Source: Amycolatopsis acidicola | Lineage (GTDB): Bacteria > Actinomycetota > Actinomycetes > Mycobacteriales > Pseudonocardiaceae | Direction of reading: 5' to 3' | Assembly: GCF_007713735.2 (NCBI RefSeq) | Contig: NZ_VMNW02000030.1 | Span: forward strand, 1 to 64,000 | DNA: 64,000 nucleotides | Part shown: positions 32,024 to 40,763 of the stretch, piece after piece | Layout: each line of letters begins with the position of its first letter | Position numbering within the stretch: position 1 is the first letter of the stretch | Notes under the pieces: model-generated | What the model was told of the DNA's origin: nothing | Databases searched by the model: none | What the model saw: only the letters and a program-made list of their open reading frames with translations | Position numbers and translations under genes: made by a program

Positions 32024-34426
32024 TCACCGTTCCCGCGCCGCAAGCGCCTCCTCCACCGCACGAAAGCCCACCGCGTTCATCGGCGGCAGACGGGCATCCA
32101 GCCGCGCCAGTAGCTCTTCGCGCTGGGCACACAGCGAAGCCGCCCGGGCCCACTCACCGTCGGCGATCGCGAGCGCGGCGAGACCCTCCAGGCACCAGGA
32201 CAGGTACATCGGGTTCCCGATCCGCTCGAACAGCACCCGGCTTTCCGCGAGCAGCTCCCGCGCCTCCCCCAGCCGCCCGCCGGCCAGTTCGACGTGCCCG
32301 AGAAGCGTCGTGGACATCGCGGTCGCCCACAGGTCCTCGTACCGGCGCGCCGACGCGAGCGACAACGTGCCGAGCCTGCGAGCCTCCTCGATCTCCCCAC
32401 GCAGCATGGCCACCTGCGCAAGGTGGGCGAGCAGCTGGTCCGCAGTGTGGTCATCCCCGCGCTCGCGGTTCAGGCGTTCGCCTTCCGCCAGGCTTCGCGC
32501 GGCCACGTCGAGATCGCCATGCAGCGCCGCGTTCGTGCCCAGAAGCCGGAGGGCTTCCGCGGTCAGCGTCGTATCCTGCAGCTCCCGCCCGAGTGCGACG
32601 CCTTCGCTCGCCAGCTCGCGCGTGCGTTCGGCCATCCCGGCGTGCATGGCGTACAGGCCGAGCAGCTGCAGTGCCTCACCGATTTCACGCTTCGACCCGA
32701 CCGCACGGGTTTCGGCCAGGCCGCGTTCGGCCAGTTCCCTCGCGCGGGCGGTTTCGCCGCTGAGCAGGAGGTCGTTCGCGAGCCGGATCGACGCGGTGGC
32801 GTGCCCTTCGCGGTTTCCCATCCGGTCAGCGAGCGTGAGTGCGGCCTCGTGGTCGGCGATGGCGTCGGCGTAACGATCTTCCAGCCGGGCAAGGGAGCCC
32901 CGGATGTTGAGCGCCGTGACACTGTCCTCGCCCAGCGCGACGAGTTCCGCGCACCACGCCCGCGCCTCGTCGAGTGCGAAGATCTCCATCGCCATCTCGG
33001 TCGCCGCGACCAGCGCCGCGCCGCTCGCCGCGCCCGGAACCACGAGGACGCGCCTGGCCATGCGGACCCCCTCGTGCACCAGCCCGTGCCGCACCCAGAC
33101 TCCGGACAGGGTAAGGAAAATCCGCCTCGCCGACTCGGCCTCACCCCGCGCCACGGCATGCCCGAGCGCGACGCGCAGATTGTCCTTTTCGGACTCCCCG
33201 TCCGTGACCCCGGCGAAGTACGCGGTGTGCCGGGCGATCGCGGCTTCCTCCTCGCCGGATTCGTGCAGCCGTTCCCGCCCGTACTCGCGGATCGTCTCCA
33301 GCATCCCGACCCGCGTCCCGGGCAGCACCAGCGCGGCGTCGGCGAGTTCGGACAGGGGGTCGAGATCGTCGATCGCCGCCAGCGGGCACCCTCCCGCGAA
33401 GACCGACAGCGCACGGAACTGACGCTGCGCCTCCGGTGAGAGCAGCTGGTAGCTCCAGCCGATCGCGTCACGCATCGTGCGCTGCCGGTCCGGCAGGTCG
33501 CGCGGGCCGCCCACCAGCAGGGAAAGCCGTTGCGCCAACCGGTCCAGCAGGACCTTCGGCGGCAGCACGCGCACCCGCGCGGCGGCGAGTTCGATCGCCA
33601 GCGGCAGGCCTTCCAACCGACGGCAGATCTGCACGATCGTCTCGTCCGGCTCCACGGGAACTCCCGCCGCGGTGGCGCGCTCGACGAACAACCGTACGGC
33701 GGGCGCGTCGGAATCACCGGACTCCAGTGGCGCGATGCGATATTCGCGCTCGGCCCGCACACGCAGCGGCGCGCGGGAAGTCACCAGGGCGACGAGCCCC
33801 GGGCAAGCGGTCAACAACGCGAGAAGGCCGGAGCCCGCGTCGATGACGTGCTCGAAATTGTCCAGCAGCAGCAACGCCCGCTTGTCCCGGAACGCGGTCG
33901 CGAGCCGCTCGCCCATCGGCACGGGGCTGGGGTCACCGAGCCCGGCCTGCTGCGCGATCGCCGCGGTGACCTGAGCCGGATCGCGCAACGGGGAGAGGTC
34001 GACGAACAGCGTCCCGTCCGGGTAACGCGCCCGCAGTTTGTCCAGGACATCCAGCGCCAGCCGGGTTTTGCCGACCCCGCCGGGGCCGGTGAGCGTCAGC
34101 AGCCGCGTCTCGCCGCGTTCGAGGACCTCGACGAGTGCGGCCGACACCCCGGCCCGGCCGATCAGCGGCGGCATCAACGGGGGCGCCGCCGGGAGTGCCG
34201 CCGGACGCGCGGCGACGAGCAAGGCAGCGCGGTCGTTGTCACCGAGGGCGAGCGCGTCGGCCAGGAGCCGCACGGTGTCGAGCCGCGGCACCCGGCGCGG
34301 GTCGCGTTCGAGGTCGCTGACCGCGCGCGGGCTCACCCCGGCGCGTTCGGCCAGCGCCTCCTGGGTGAGGCCCGCCGCGAGCCGGAACCGCCGCAGCCGC
34401 GCCGAGAAAGTGCTCATGGTCTGCAA
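32024..34426 (-). CDS. XRE-ATPase-TPR regulator (STAND/LuxR-like)
   Basis: 800 residues. An N-terminal Cro/XRE helix-turn-helix (RLRRFRLAAGLTQEALAERA, then GVSPRAVSDLERDPRR) is followed by an NB-ARC/AAA-type nucleotide domain (Walker A TGPGGVGKTR at about 114-122, Walker B KRALLLLDNFEHV, GLPLAIELAA) and about ten TPR-like helices from about 440 to 790. Such STAND proteins sense a ligand through the repeats and use ATP-driven oligomerisation to control transcription. Start either ATG 34426 or 34417. Target genes are not evident; it is divergent from a SnoaL-like gene, the nearest candidate. Confidence 0.88.
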   Translation of the reverse strand: MQTMSTFSARLRRFRLAAGLTQEALAERAGVSPRAVSDLERDPRRVPRLDTVRLLADALALGDNDRAALLVAARPAALPAAPPLMPPLIGRAGVSAALVEVLERGETRLLTLTGPGGVGKTRLALDVLDKLRARYPDGTLFVDLSPLRDPAQVTAAIAQQAGLGDPSPVPMGERLATAFRDKRALLLLDNFEHVIDAGSGLLALLTACPGLVALVTSRAPLRVRAEREYRIAPLESGDSDAPAVRLFVERATAAGVPVEPDETIVQICRRLEGLPLAIELAAARVRVLPPKVLLDRLAQRLSLLVGGPRDLPDRQRTMRDAIGWSYQLLSPEAQRQFRALSVFAGGCPLAAIDDLDPLSELADAALVLPGTRVGMLETIREYGRERLHESGEEEAAIARHTAYFAGVTDGESEKDNLRVALGHAVARGEAESARRIFLTLSGVWVRHGLVHEGVRMARRVLVVPGAASGAALVAATEMAMEIFALDEARAWCAELVALGEDSVTALNIRGSLARLEDRYADAIADHEAALTLADRMGNREGHATASIRLANDLLLSGETARARELAERGLAETRAVGSKREIGEALQLLGLYAMHAGMAERTRELASEGVALGRELQDTTLTAEALRLLGTNAALHGDLDVAARSLAEGERLNRERGDDHTADQLLAHLAQVAMLRGEIEEARRLGTLSLASARRYEDLWATAMSTTLLGHVELAGGRLGEARELLAESRVLFERIGNPMYLSWCLEGLAALAIADGEWARAASLCAQREELLARLDARLPPMNAVGFRAVEEALAARER

Positions 34427-34511
34427 GTCGCGGGCGACGGCGCGGATGTGTCAGGTGAACGGTGACCCGGCGTCGTGGTCCCGCCGGACCGCGCGCGGAA
34501 CGCTCGGCCGC

Positions 34512-34955
34512 ATGACACCCGACGAGATCAGGGTCCGGGCCCGCAGGATCACCGAAGAGGTGCTCAACCAGGGCGATCTGGCCGCGCTCGGCGAGCTGGT
34601 CGAGCACGGCGCGGACGAGCTGGCCGGGTTCGTCACCACGCTGCGCCGCGCCTTCCCCGACCTGCGGGCGCACACCGAACAGCAGATCGTCGAGGGGGAC
34701 ACGCTGGTGCAGCGCCTGACAGTGACCGGCACCCACGACGGCGCCCCGTTCGCCGGGCTGCCCGCGAACGGGGCGACCCTGCGGGTGGACCTGATCGCCT
34801 GCTACCGCGTCGGCGCGTCCGGCCGTTTCACCTCGCGCTGGACGCTGTGGGACGAGCACGCGGTGCGGACCCAGCTGCGTGCCGGGCCGCGAGGTAGCCG
34901 AACGTCAGCCCGGCTCCGACCTGACAGCCGGCCCCGGGGTACTCCGACGCCATGA
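34512..34955 (+). CDS. SnoaL-like NTF2-fold protein with run-on tail
   Basis: 147 residues. The first 118 are a SnoaL/ester-cyclase NTF2 fold: ITEEVLNQGDLAALGELVEH, TLRRAFPDLRAHTEQQIVEG, LTVTGTHDGAPFAGLPANG and SGRFTSRWTLWDEHAVRTQL, where homologues stop. Here the frame continues about 28 low-complexity residues to 34955 on the strand opposite the C-terminus of the neighbouring flavoprotein. The two genes overlap tail-to-tail by 128 bases. Function unknown; the fold hosts cyclases, isomerases and binding proteins. Confidence 0.7.
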   Translation: MTPDEIRVRARRITEEVLNQGDLAALGELVEHGADELAGFVTTLRRAFPDLRAHTEQQIVEGDTLVQRLTVTGTHDGAPFAGLPANGATLRVDLIACYRVGASGRFTSRWTLWDEHAVRTQLRAGPRGSRTSARLRPDSRPRGTPTP

Positions 34956-36552
34956 TCGAGTTCGCGTCGTTGCCGCACGCGTACAGCCCGGGCACGGGTT
35001 CGCCGTCCTCGCCGACGACCTGCGCCGACGGGTTCGTGCGGATACCGAGTGCGGTGGCCAGCGGGGTCGGCACGACGGCGATCGCGTGGAACGGCGCGCG
35101 TTCGATCGGGCCGAGGTTGACGTTGGGCGCGTGGGCGTGGTCGCCGTACTGGTGCCCGAACGGGCTCTGCCCCTTGCCGAACTCCTCGTCGGTTCCCGTG
35201 CGGGCGAAGCGGTTCGCGTCCGCGACCGTCCTTTCCAGACCGTCCGCGTCGACGCCGATCGACGCCGCCAGTTCCCGCACCGTGCGGCCGGTGTGCAGGT
35301 AGCCCTGCTCGACGTAACGCCGCAGGACGGCCTGTGGCACGCGCGGGCGGATCATGCCGAGGCCGTACTTTTTGAGCGTGTGCGCGTCGAGGACGAGCCA
35401 CGCGGGCACGGTCGGCACGGACTTGTGCGAGTCGTACATCGCGCGCGTGAACCGGTGGTAGGAAACGGATTCGTCGACGAAGCGGCGTCCGGCCCCGTTC
35501 ACCGCGACGATGCCCGGTTTGGCGCGGTCCCAGATGTGCGGGAACACCGCCGTCGACCCGTCCGCGCGGCGGCCGATCGAACTGGGGAACCACAACGCGT
35601 TGTCGTCGCGGGGTTCCCCCAGCGCTCCGCCGGCTGCCCTGGCCAGCTCGAACGTATCCCCCGTCGCGCCTTCACCGGCGCGCGTGAACTGCGGCGTCGG
35701 CGAAGGCAGGTACTCGGCGCGCAGCTCCGGGCTCGACGAAAACCCGCCTGCGGCAAGGACAACGCCGCGCCGTGCCCGCACCCGGACAGTGCGGCCGCGG
35801 TGGGAAACGACGGCGCCGGTCACGCGCCCGTTCTCCGTCACCAGCTCGCTCGTGACCGCGGTGAACCAGACATCCCCGGAGCGGCGCACGAGCTGGTCAT
35901 ACAAAGCCGCCACGAGCGCGTTGCCCATCGCGAGGCGCGTGCCGCGCTTGAAGCGCAGCCTGTCGGCGGCCCACCGGACGCCGAGTTTCAGGGCGAGCCC
36001 GGCCGGGCGGGGCGAACCTTCGAGCAGGGTCAGCAGCTCGTTCACCTCGGGCCGCCGCACCATCATCGTGCCGCCGAACAGCGCGAACTCCGGCACCGGG
36101 AACCGCACCCGCCCGAACCGCGCCTTGCCGAGCCTGCGGCCGTCGAACGTCCGCGGTTCGAGCGCGCGGCCGACGCCGGAGCCGGGGATCTCGGGGTGGT
36201 AGTCGACGACGGTCTTCGAATGCCAGAACCCGACACCGATCCGGTCGAGGTAGTCGATCATCTCGGCGCCGTGCGCGAGGTAGGCCGCACGCAGCTCACG
36301 GGGCGCGCGGTCGCCGACGAGCGCGTCGAGATAGCGGCTCGCCTCCGCGACGTCCCCGGCGGCGTCGTCGAGGTAGCGGTGGCCGGGGATCCAGCAGGTG
36401 CCGGCGGAGTACGCGGTGGTGCCGCCGAGCCATTCGGTCTTTTCCAGCACCAGCACGGAAAGGCCCTCGTTCGCGCCGACGGCGGCGGCGCCGAGCCCGC
36501 CCGCGCCCGAGCCGAGGACGAGCAGGTCGGTCTCGTGGTCCCAGTCAGTCAT
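34828..36552 (-). CDS. KstD-type FAD-dependent dehydrogenase (copy A)
   Basis: 574 residues, flavin desaturase related to 3-ketosteroid delta1-dehydrogenase. FAD site DLLVLGSGAGGLGAAAVGAN and LVLEKTEWLGGTTAYSAG, later RARRGVVLAAGGFSS, VFPHIWDRAKPGIVAVNGAG, and the C-terminal FAD box GLYACGNDANSIMASEYPGA. Such enzymes remove hydrogens next to a ring ketone. The last about 18 residues (AAGSAPRARPTASSAR) are probably a run-on beyond the normal end. It is the last gene of block A (MFS, oxidoreductase, TIM barrel, shikimate dehydrogenase, this gene), overlapping the previous gene by 8 bases. Confidence 0.85.
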   Translation of the reverse strand: MTDWDHETDLLVLGSGAGGLGAAAVGANEGLSVLVLEKTEWLGGTTAYSAGTCWIPGHRYLDDAAGDVAEASRYLDALVGDRAPRELRAAYLAHGAEMIDYLDRIGVGFWHSKTVVDYHPEIPGSGVGRALEPRTFDGRRLGKARFGRVRFPVPEFALFGGTMMVRRPEVNELLTLLEGSPRPAGLALKLGVRWAADRLRFKRGTRLAMGNALVAALYDQLVRRSGDVWFTAVTSELVTENGRVTGAVVSHRGRTVRVRARRGVVLAAGGFSSSPELRAEYLPSPTPQFTRAGEGATGDTFELARAAGGALGEPRDDNALWFPSSIGRRADGSTAVFPHIWDRAKPGIVAVNGAGRRFVDESVSYHRFTRAMYDSHKSVPTVPAWLVLDAHTLKKYGLGMIRPRVPQAVLRRYVEQGYLHTGRTVRELAASIGVDADGLERTVADANRFARTGTDEEFGKGQSPFGHQYGDHAHAPNVNLGPIERAPFHAIAVVPTPLATALGIRTNPSAQVVGEDGEPVPGLYACGNDANSIMASEYPGAGCQVGAGLTFGYLAARHAAGSAPRARPTASSAR

Positions 36553-37396
36553 GAGCCCTGTCCTTTGTGGTCAGTTCGCCGAGGTGCGCGCGCATCCGCG
36601 CGAGGTCCGGCGAAGCGCCGGTGAGCACGGCGAGGGTTTCCGCGGCCTGGGCGACGAGCATCGCGCCACCGTCGAGGACACGGCAGCCCGCGGCACGGGC
36701 GGCGAGGAGCAGTTGCGTGTCCAGCGGCCGGTACACGACGTCCGCGACCCAGTGCCGCGCGGTCAGCGCGCCGGGATCGAAGGGGACCCCGGCGTGCCCG
36801 GTCATGCCGATCGGGGTGGCGTTGACGATCCCGTCGGCGTCACCCAGCGCCTTTTCGACGTCGTCCACGGCGGAGACCTCAGGAAAACGTTTGCGCAGGC
36901 GGGAAAGCAGCGCCTCGAGCCGAGCCTGATCCGTGTCGGCGATGCTCACGGCGGCGCCCGCTCCGGCGAGCGCGTAGGCGACGGCGGAGCCCGCTCCCCC
37001 GGCACCGACGACGATCACGCGGCCCAGGTTCGCGTCCGGGAGCCCGTGGCGGAGCCCGGCGAGGAATCCACTGTGGTCGGTGTTGTGTCCGGTGAACCGG
37101 CCGTCCTCCACGGTGACCGTGTTGACGGCGCCGAGCGCGCGGGCGTCCGGGGAGAGCTCGTCGAGCTGCGCCAGCACGGCCTGTTTCGCCGGGTGCGTCA
37201 CGTTGAAGCCCGTGAAGCCCACCGCGTCCCGAAGCGTCCACTGTGGAGGGAGATGGTCCAGGTCCAGCAAGGTGTAGGTGTAGTCGAGGCCGAGCGCGGC
37301 GGCCTCGCGTTCGTGCAGCGCGGGCGAGAGGGAACCGCCGATCGACGCGCCCACGAGGGCGACCCGGTGACGGACCGGGGCGAGCACTTCAGACAT
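36545..37396 (-). CDS. Quinate/shikimate dehydrogenase
   Basis: 283 residues of the AroE/YdiB/QsuD family. Substrate serines in SLSPALHE, catalytic Lys in GFNVTHPAKQAVL, Asp in GHNTDHSGF, NAD(P) loop VIVVGAGGAGSAVAYAL. Catabolic paralogue likely, since it is embedded in an operon with a ShiA-like transporter and a TIM-barrel enzyme and has GASIGGSLSP as in corynebacterial quinate/shikimate dehydrogenases. The cofactor loop (IADTDQARLEA, acidic after the strand) favours NAD. ATG 37396 chosen; the longer frame crosses the previous gene. Confidence 0.85.
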   Translation of the reverse strand: MSEVLAPVRHRVALVGASIGGSLSPALHEREAAALGLDYTYTLLDLDHLPPQWTLRDAVGFTGFNVTHPAKQAVLAQLDELSPDARALGAVNTVTVEDGRFTGHNTDHSGFLAGLRHGLPDANLGRVIVVGAGGAGSAVAYALAGAGAAVSIADTDQARLEALLSRLRKRFPEVSAVDDVEKALGDADGIVNATPIGMTGHAGVPFDPGALTARHWVADVVYRPLDTQLLLAARAAGCRVLDGGAMLVAQAAETLAVLTGASPDLARMRAHLGELTTKDRAHD

Positions 37397-38240
37397 GCGA
37401 GTCCGCCGTGGCGAGCACGCGGCGCAGGCCGTCGAGGTTGCGGCGCGCGAACTCCAGCGACGACAACTCGTTCTGCAGCACGGCATGTGGTACTTCGACG
37501 CTCAGCGGCACGCCCTCCGGCACCGCAGCGATGAGCTCCGCCAGTGGCAGTTCTCCTTCGCCCGCGACCAACCGATGGGCACGCGCCTCGACCTGCAGTA
37601 CGGAGCCGTCGGCCTTCATGCCCATCGGCAGGTTCGGCGGCAGCTCGATGTGCTCGGGCGCGGCCAGCGGCGCGTCGCAGATCTGCAGGCAGGGCACGAG
37701 ATCGGGGTCGAGCGCGCGGACGTCGTCGAGGCTGCTGCCACCGCGGTGGATGTGCAACGCGTCGAGCAGCAGCGCGGCACCGGCGGGCGCGGCGATTTCG
37801 GCGGCCCCGGCGACGGTGCTCACCGGCTGGTAGCTGATCGGCTCCAGCGTGGGCCGGATCCCCACCGCCATCGCGTCCTCGGTCAGCGCGGCAAGGGTGT
37901 CGGTGAGGCGCTGCCGGTCGGGGTCGGCGCCGACACAGCTGAGCGAGGTGGCCCCGAGCGCGGCACCGTCGTCGAGCATCGCGCGCCAGTCGCCGGGGCC
38001 GGTTTCCGGGCCCAGCGTCAGGAACTCGATGTCGCGCACGCGCAGGCCGGTGTCCCGCAGGCGGCGCACGGTTTGCAGCGACATCGGCGAGCCCGCCGCC
38101 ATCGGGTACTGCTCCTCCCCCGCCGTCACGGCACGCACCCGCACGCCGACGAAGTGGTAACCCACTTCCGCGGCGACCTCGACGAGCTTCGGCGGGCTGA
38201 GCTTCAGCAGCGTCAGATGCGCGATCCCGATCGGATTCAT
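37389..38240 (-). CDS. Sugar-phosphate-isomerase/dehydratase-type TIM barrel
   Basis: 283 residues of the xylose-isomerase-like AP-endonuclease-2 barrel superfamily: IGIAHLTLLKLSPPKLVEVA, YHFVGVRV, GIRPTLEPISYQPV with the metal-binding Glu, LLLDALHIHRGG with Asp and His ligands, VPCLQICDAPL, and PLSVEVPH with the last Glu. The family includes inosose and 3-dehydroshikimate dehydratases. Beside a quinate/shikimate dehydrogenase, a dehydroshikimate-like dehydratase is attractive but unproven. Overlaps neighbours by 4 and 8 bases. Confidence 0.78.
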   Translation of the reverse strand: MNPIGIAHLTLLKLSPPKLVEVAAEVGYHFVGVRVRAVTAGEEQYPMAAGSPMSLQTVRRLRDTGLRVRDIEFLTLGPETGPGDWRAMLDDGAALGATSLSCVGADPDRQRLTDTLAALTEDAMAVGIRPTLEPISYQPVSTVAGAAEIAAPAGAALLLDALHIHRGGSSLDDVRALDPDLVPCLQICDAPLAAPEHIELPPNLPMGMKADGSVLQVEARAHRLVAGEGELPLAELIAAVPEGVPLSVEVPHAVLQNELSSLEFARRNLDGLRRVLATADSHV

Positions 38241-39307
38241 CTCGTGATCTCCTTTCCCAGTGCCGGCACGGCTTCCGGGCGTCCCGAAGCCGCCGACGCG
38301 TAGAGCGCGGTGAGGATGGCGAGCGACTTCGCCGCCTCGCGCCCGGTGACGGCGGGCTCGCGACGTTCGCGCACGGCCGCCGTGAAGTCCGCGATCTGCA
38401 GCGCGTGGAACGGCGCGAGGCTGCCGTTGATCCGCGCCAGCGTCAGGTCCTCCGCGAGCCCGGCCCCGAACGGTGACGCGACGGCCTCCTGTCCGGGCAC
38501 TGCCCAGACGTCGAGCCGCGCCTCACTGCCCTCCGGGTATTCGGCGAGCCCGGCGGTGGCGCCGGTTCGCCCGGTGACCTGCACGCGCGTGCCGAGCCCC
38601 GGGGTGAGCGCGGTCGACGCGGCGATCGTGGCGAGACCACCGGAGGCGAACCGGACCGTGGCCACCGCGGTGTCCTCGACCTCGATCGCGTCGCCGTGCT
38701 TGAACGCGGTGTGGGAACAGTGGACCTCGACGGCGTCGCCCATGAACCACTGCAGAAGGTCGATGTTGTGCACCGCCTGCGTCATCAGCACGCCGCCGCC
38801 GTCGGTCTTCCACGTGCCACGCCACGCATCGGCGGTGTAATACGACGTTTCGCGGTGCAACAGCACGGAAGCGTGCCCGAGGACGGGCTCACCCAGTGTG
38901 CCGTCGTCGATCGCGGCGCGGATCCGTTGCGAGGCAGGCCAAAACCGGCGCTGGAACAGCACGCCGAGCGTCACTCCCGCTCGTTCGCAGGCCTCGATCA
39001 TGCGCGCGGCGGCGCCGAGGTCGATCGCGATCGGCTTTTCGCACAACACCTGCACGCCGTGCGCGGCGGCCTCGGTGACCACGGCTTCGTGCGTCGGATG
39101 CGGGGTGCACACGCTCACGACGTCCAGACCGAGGCCGAAGATCTCCGCCGGGCTCGTGGCCGCCGCCCCGTATCGCGCCGCGAATTCTCCCGCCCGCGCG
39201 GGATCGACGTCGGCGCAGGCGACCAGTTCGGTGTCCGGGAGGTCGCGGTAGGCCGACGCGTGGTTTCCCGCGACGTTGCCGCACCCGATCACCCCGGCGC
39301 GGATCAC
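38237..39307 (-). CDS. Gfo/Idh/MocA family NAD(P)-dependent oxidoreductase
   Basis: 356 residues. Rossmann start IRAGVIGCGNVAGNHASAYR, the family box VLCEKPIAIDLGAAARMIEA with the catalytic Lys, and the C-terminal open-sheet domain (DGGGVLMTQAVHNIDLLQWF). Oxidises a hydroxyl of a sugar, inositol or related polyol. The start GTG 39307 overlaps the MFS stop (GTGA). In this operon it could oxidise a ring hydroxyl of the imported compound. Confidence 0.85.
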   Translation of the reverse strand: MIRAGVIGCGNVAGNHASAYRDLPDTELVACADVDPARAGEFAARYGAAATSPAEIFGLGLDVVSVCTPHPTHEAVVTEAAAHGVQVLCEKPIAIDLGAAARMIEACERAGVTLGVLFQRRFWPASQRIRAAIDDGTLGEPVLGHASVLLHRETSYYTADAWRGTWKTDGGGVLMTQAVHNIDLLQWFMGDAVEVHCSHTAFKHGDAIEVEDTAVATVRFASGGLATIAASTALTPGLGTRVQVTGRTGATAGLAEYPEGSEARLDVWAVPGQEAVASPFGAGLAEDLTLARINGSLAPFHALQIADFTAAVRERREPAVTGREAAKSLAILTALYASAASGRPEAVPALGKEITR

Positions 39308-40653
39308 GGCCGCACCGTCTCGGTGGCAGTGTCCACAGTGGCCTGTTCGCCACGAGCGCCGAGCTGCGCGGTCGGGATGCGGAACGTCTCCGGCCCGGTC
39401 AGCGCCGCCAGCGCGGAGGCGACAACGAACGCCGCGCACATCCATGCCACCGGCGCCCAGTTGCCGTTGTCGCCGGAGGTCAGCGCGGTGGCCAGCAGCG
39501 GCGTGAACCCGGCCGCGAGCAGGCCGACCATGAGCCCGATCGCCATCCCGCTGTAGCGCACCCTGGCGGGGAACTGCTCCGGGAAGTACGCCGGGTACAC
39601 GCCGTTCGGTGCGGCGTAACAGAAGCCGATCAGCAGCACGGCGGAGATGTAGATCCACGGGACGTTCGCGGTGCCGATGACGCTGAAGAACACGAACACC
39701 ATCACGCCGACGCCGAGCAGCCCGCCGACGAACACCGGTTTGCGCCCGATCCGGTCGGCGATGATCCCGTACACCGGCTGCGTGAGCACGGCGACGAAGT
39801 TGGCCACCGAGATCACCAGCAGCATGGTCGTCTTCGAGACGCCCGCGACCTCGGTCGCGTAGGCCAGCGCGAACACGTTGACGATCGTGTTCACCATCGC
39901 GAAACTCGCGCAGACGGCGATGCGCAGCACGGTGAGCCAGTGGTCGCGGAACAGCTCGATGATCGGCGCCTTGGCCGTCTCCGCGGTCTCCTGGAGTTCG
40001 GCGAACACCTCGGGCTCGTGCAGCGAACGGCGCAGCAGCCACGCGATCCCGGTGACCACAATGGACAGCCAGAACGGGATACGCCAGCCCCAGCTCAGCA
40101 GGTCGCTCTCCGGCAGCGCCGCGACCGGGATGAACACGATGCTGGACACCACGATCCCGAACATGATGCCGCTCATCGTGAAGCTGGTGAAGAACGCGCG
40201 GCGTCGGTCGGGCGCGTGCTCGGCGGTGAGCGAGCTCGCGCCGGGCGACTCACCGCCCGCGGAAAGTCCTTGCAGCAGACGGAGAAGCACGAGCAGGAGC
40301 GGCGCGGCGATCCCGATCTGCTGGTACGAGGGCAGGCAGCCGATGAGGAACGTCGACGAGCCCATCATCAGCACGGTGGCCAGCAGCGTGGCGCGGCGGC
40401 CGAGCCGGTCGCCGAAGTGTCCGAAAAGGACGGCGCCGAGCGGGCGGGCGACGTAGGCGACGCCGAGGGTCGCGATGGACAGCAGGGCCCCGGTGGCGCC
40501 GGTATCGGGGAAGAACACCTTGCCGAACACCAGCGCGGCGGCCGAACCGTAGATGAAGAAGTCGTAGTACTCCAGTGTGCTGCCCAGGAACCCGGAAAGC
40601 GCGGCTTTCCGGGGATCGTTGCGGGAGGGCGAGGCCGATGCCGAGTGAGACAT
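39304..40653 (-). CDS. MFS metabolite:H+ symporter (ShiA/MHS-like)
   Basis: 449 residues, twelve membrane helices. The opening GSTLEYYDFFIYGSAAALVF and VARPLGAVLFGHFGDRLGRR are typical of the metabolite:H+ symporter family that includes the shikimate carrier ShiA; ADRIGRKPVF marks the second-half loop. Located in the cytoplasmic membrane; imports carboxylates with protons. First gene of block A, with a LysR gene directly upstream on the same strand. Substrate inferred to be a shikimate/alicyclic acid from the downstream enzymes. Confidence 0.88.
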   Translation of the reverse strand: MSHSASASPSRNDPRKAALSGFLGSTLEYYDFFIYGSAAALVFGKVFFPDTGATGALLSIATLGVAYVARPLGAVLFGHFGDRLGRRATLLATVLMMGSSTFLIGCLPSYQQIGIAAPLLLVLLRLLQGLSAGGESPGASSLTAEHAPDRRRAFFTSFTMSGIMFGIVVSSIVFIPVAALPESDLLSWGWRIPFWLSIVVTGIAWLLRRSLHEPEVFAELQETAETAKAPIIELFRDHWLTVLRIAVCASFAMVNTIVNVFALAYATEVAGVSKTTMLLVISVANFVAVLTQPVYGIIADRIGRKPVFVGGLLGVGVMVFVFFSVIGTANVPWIYISAVLLIGFCYAAPNGVYPAYFPEQFPARVRYSGMAIGLMVGLLAAGFTPLLATALTSGDNGNWAPVAWMCAAFVVASALAALTGPETFRIPTAQLGARGEQATVDTATETVRP

Positions 40654-40763
40654 GGCGCTCCTTTCGATCCGGCTTCTTCGGCGGGTACCGACGAGGATCG
40701 CAAAGGGAACTATGCCGCGTCCAATACTTGGTTTCACCTACACTTTGTGTTTCGCAAGCATAA

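Noticed and set aside
34828..36552. Naming the flavoprotein as 3-ketosteroid delta1-dehydrogenase (kstD)
   Set aside because: Family resemblance is clear, but there are no steroid catabolism genes in the window; the neighbourhood points to smaller ring acids.
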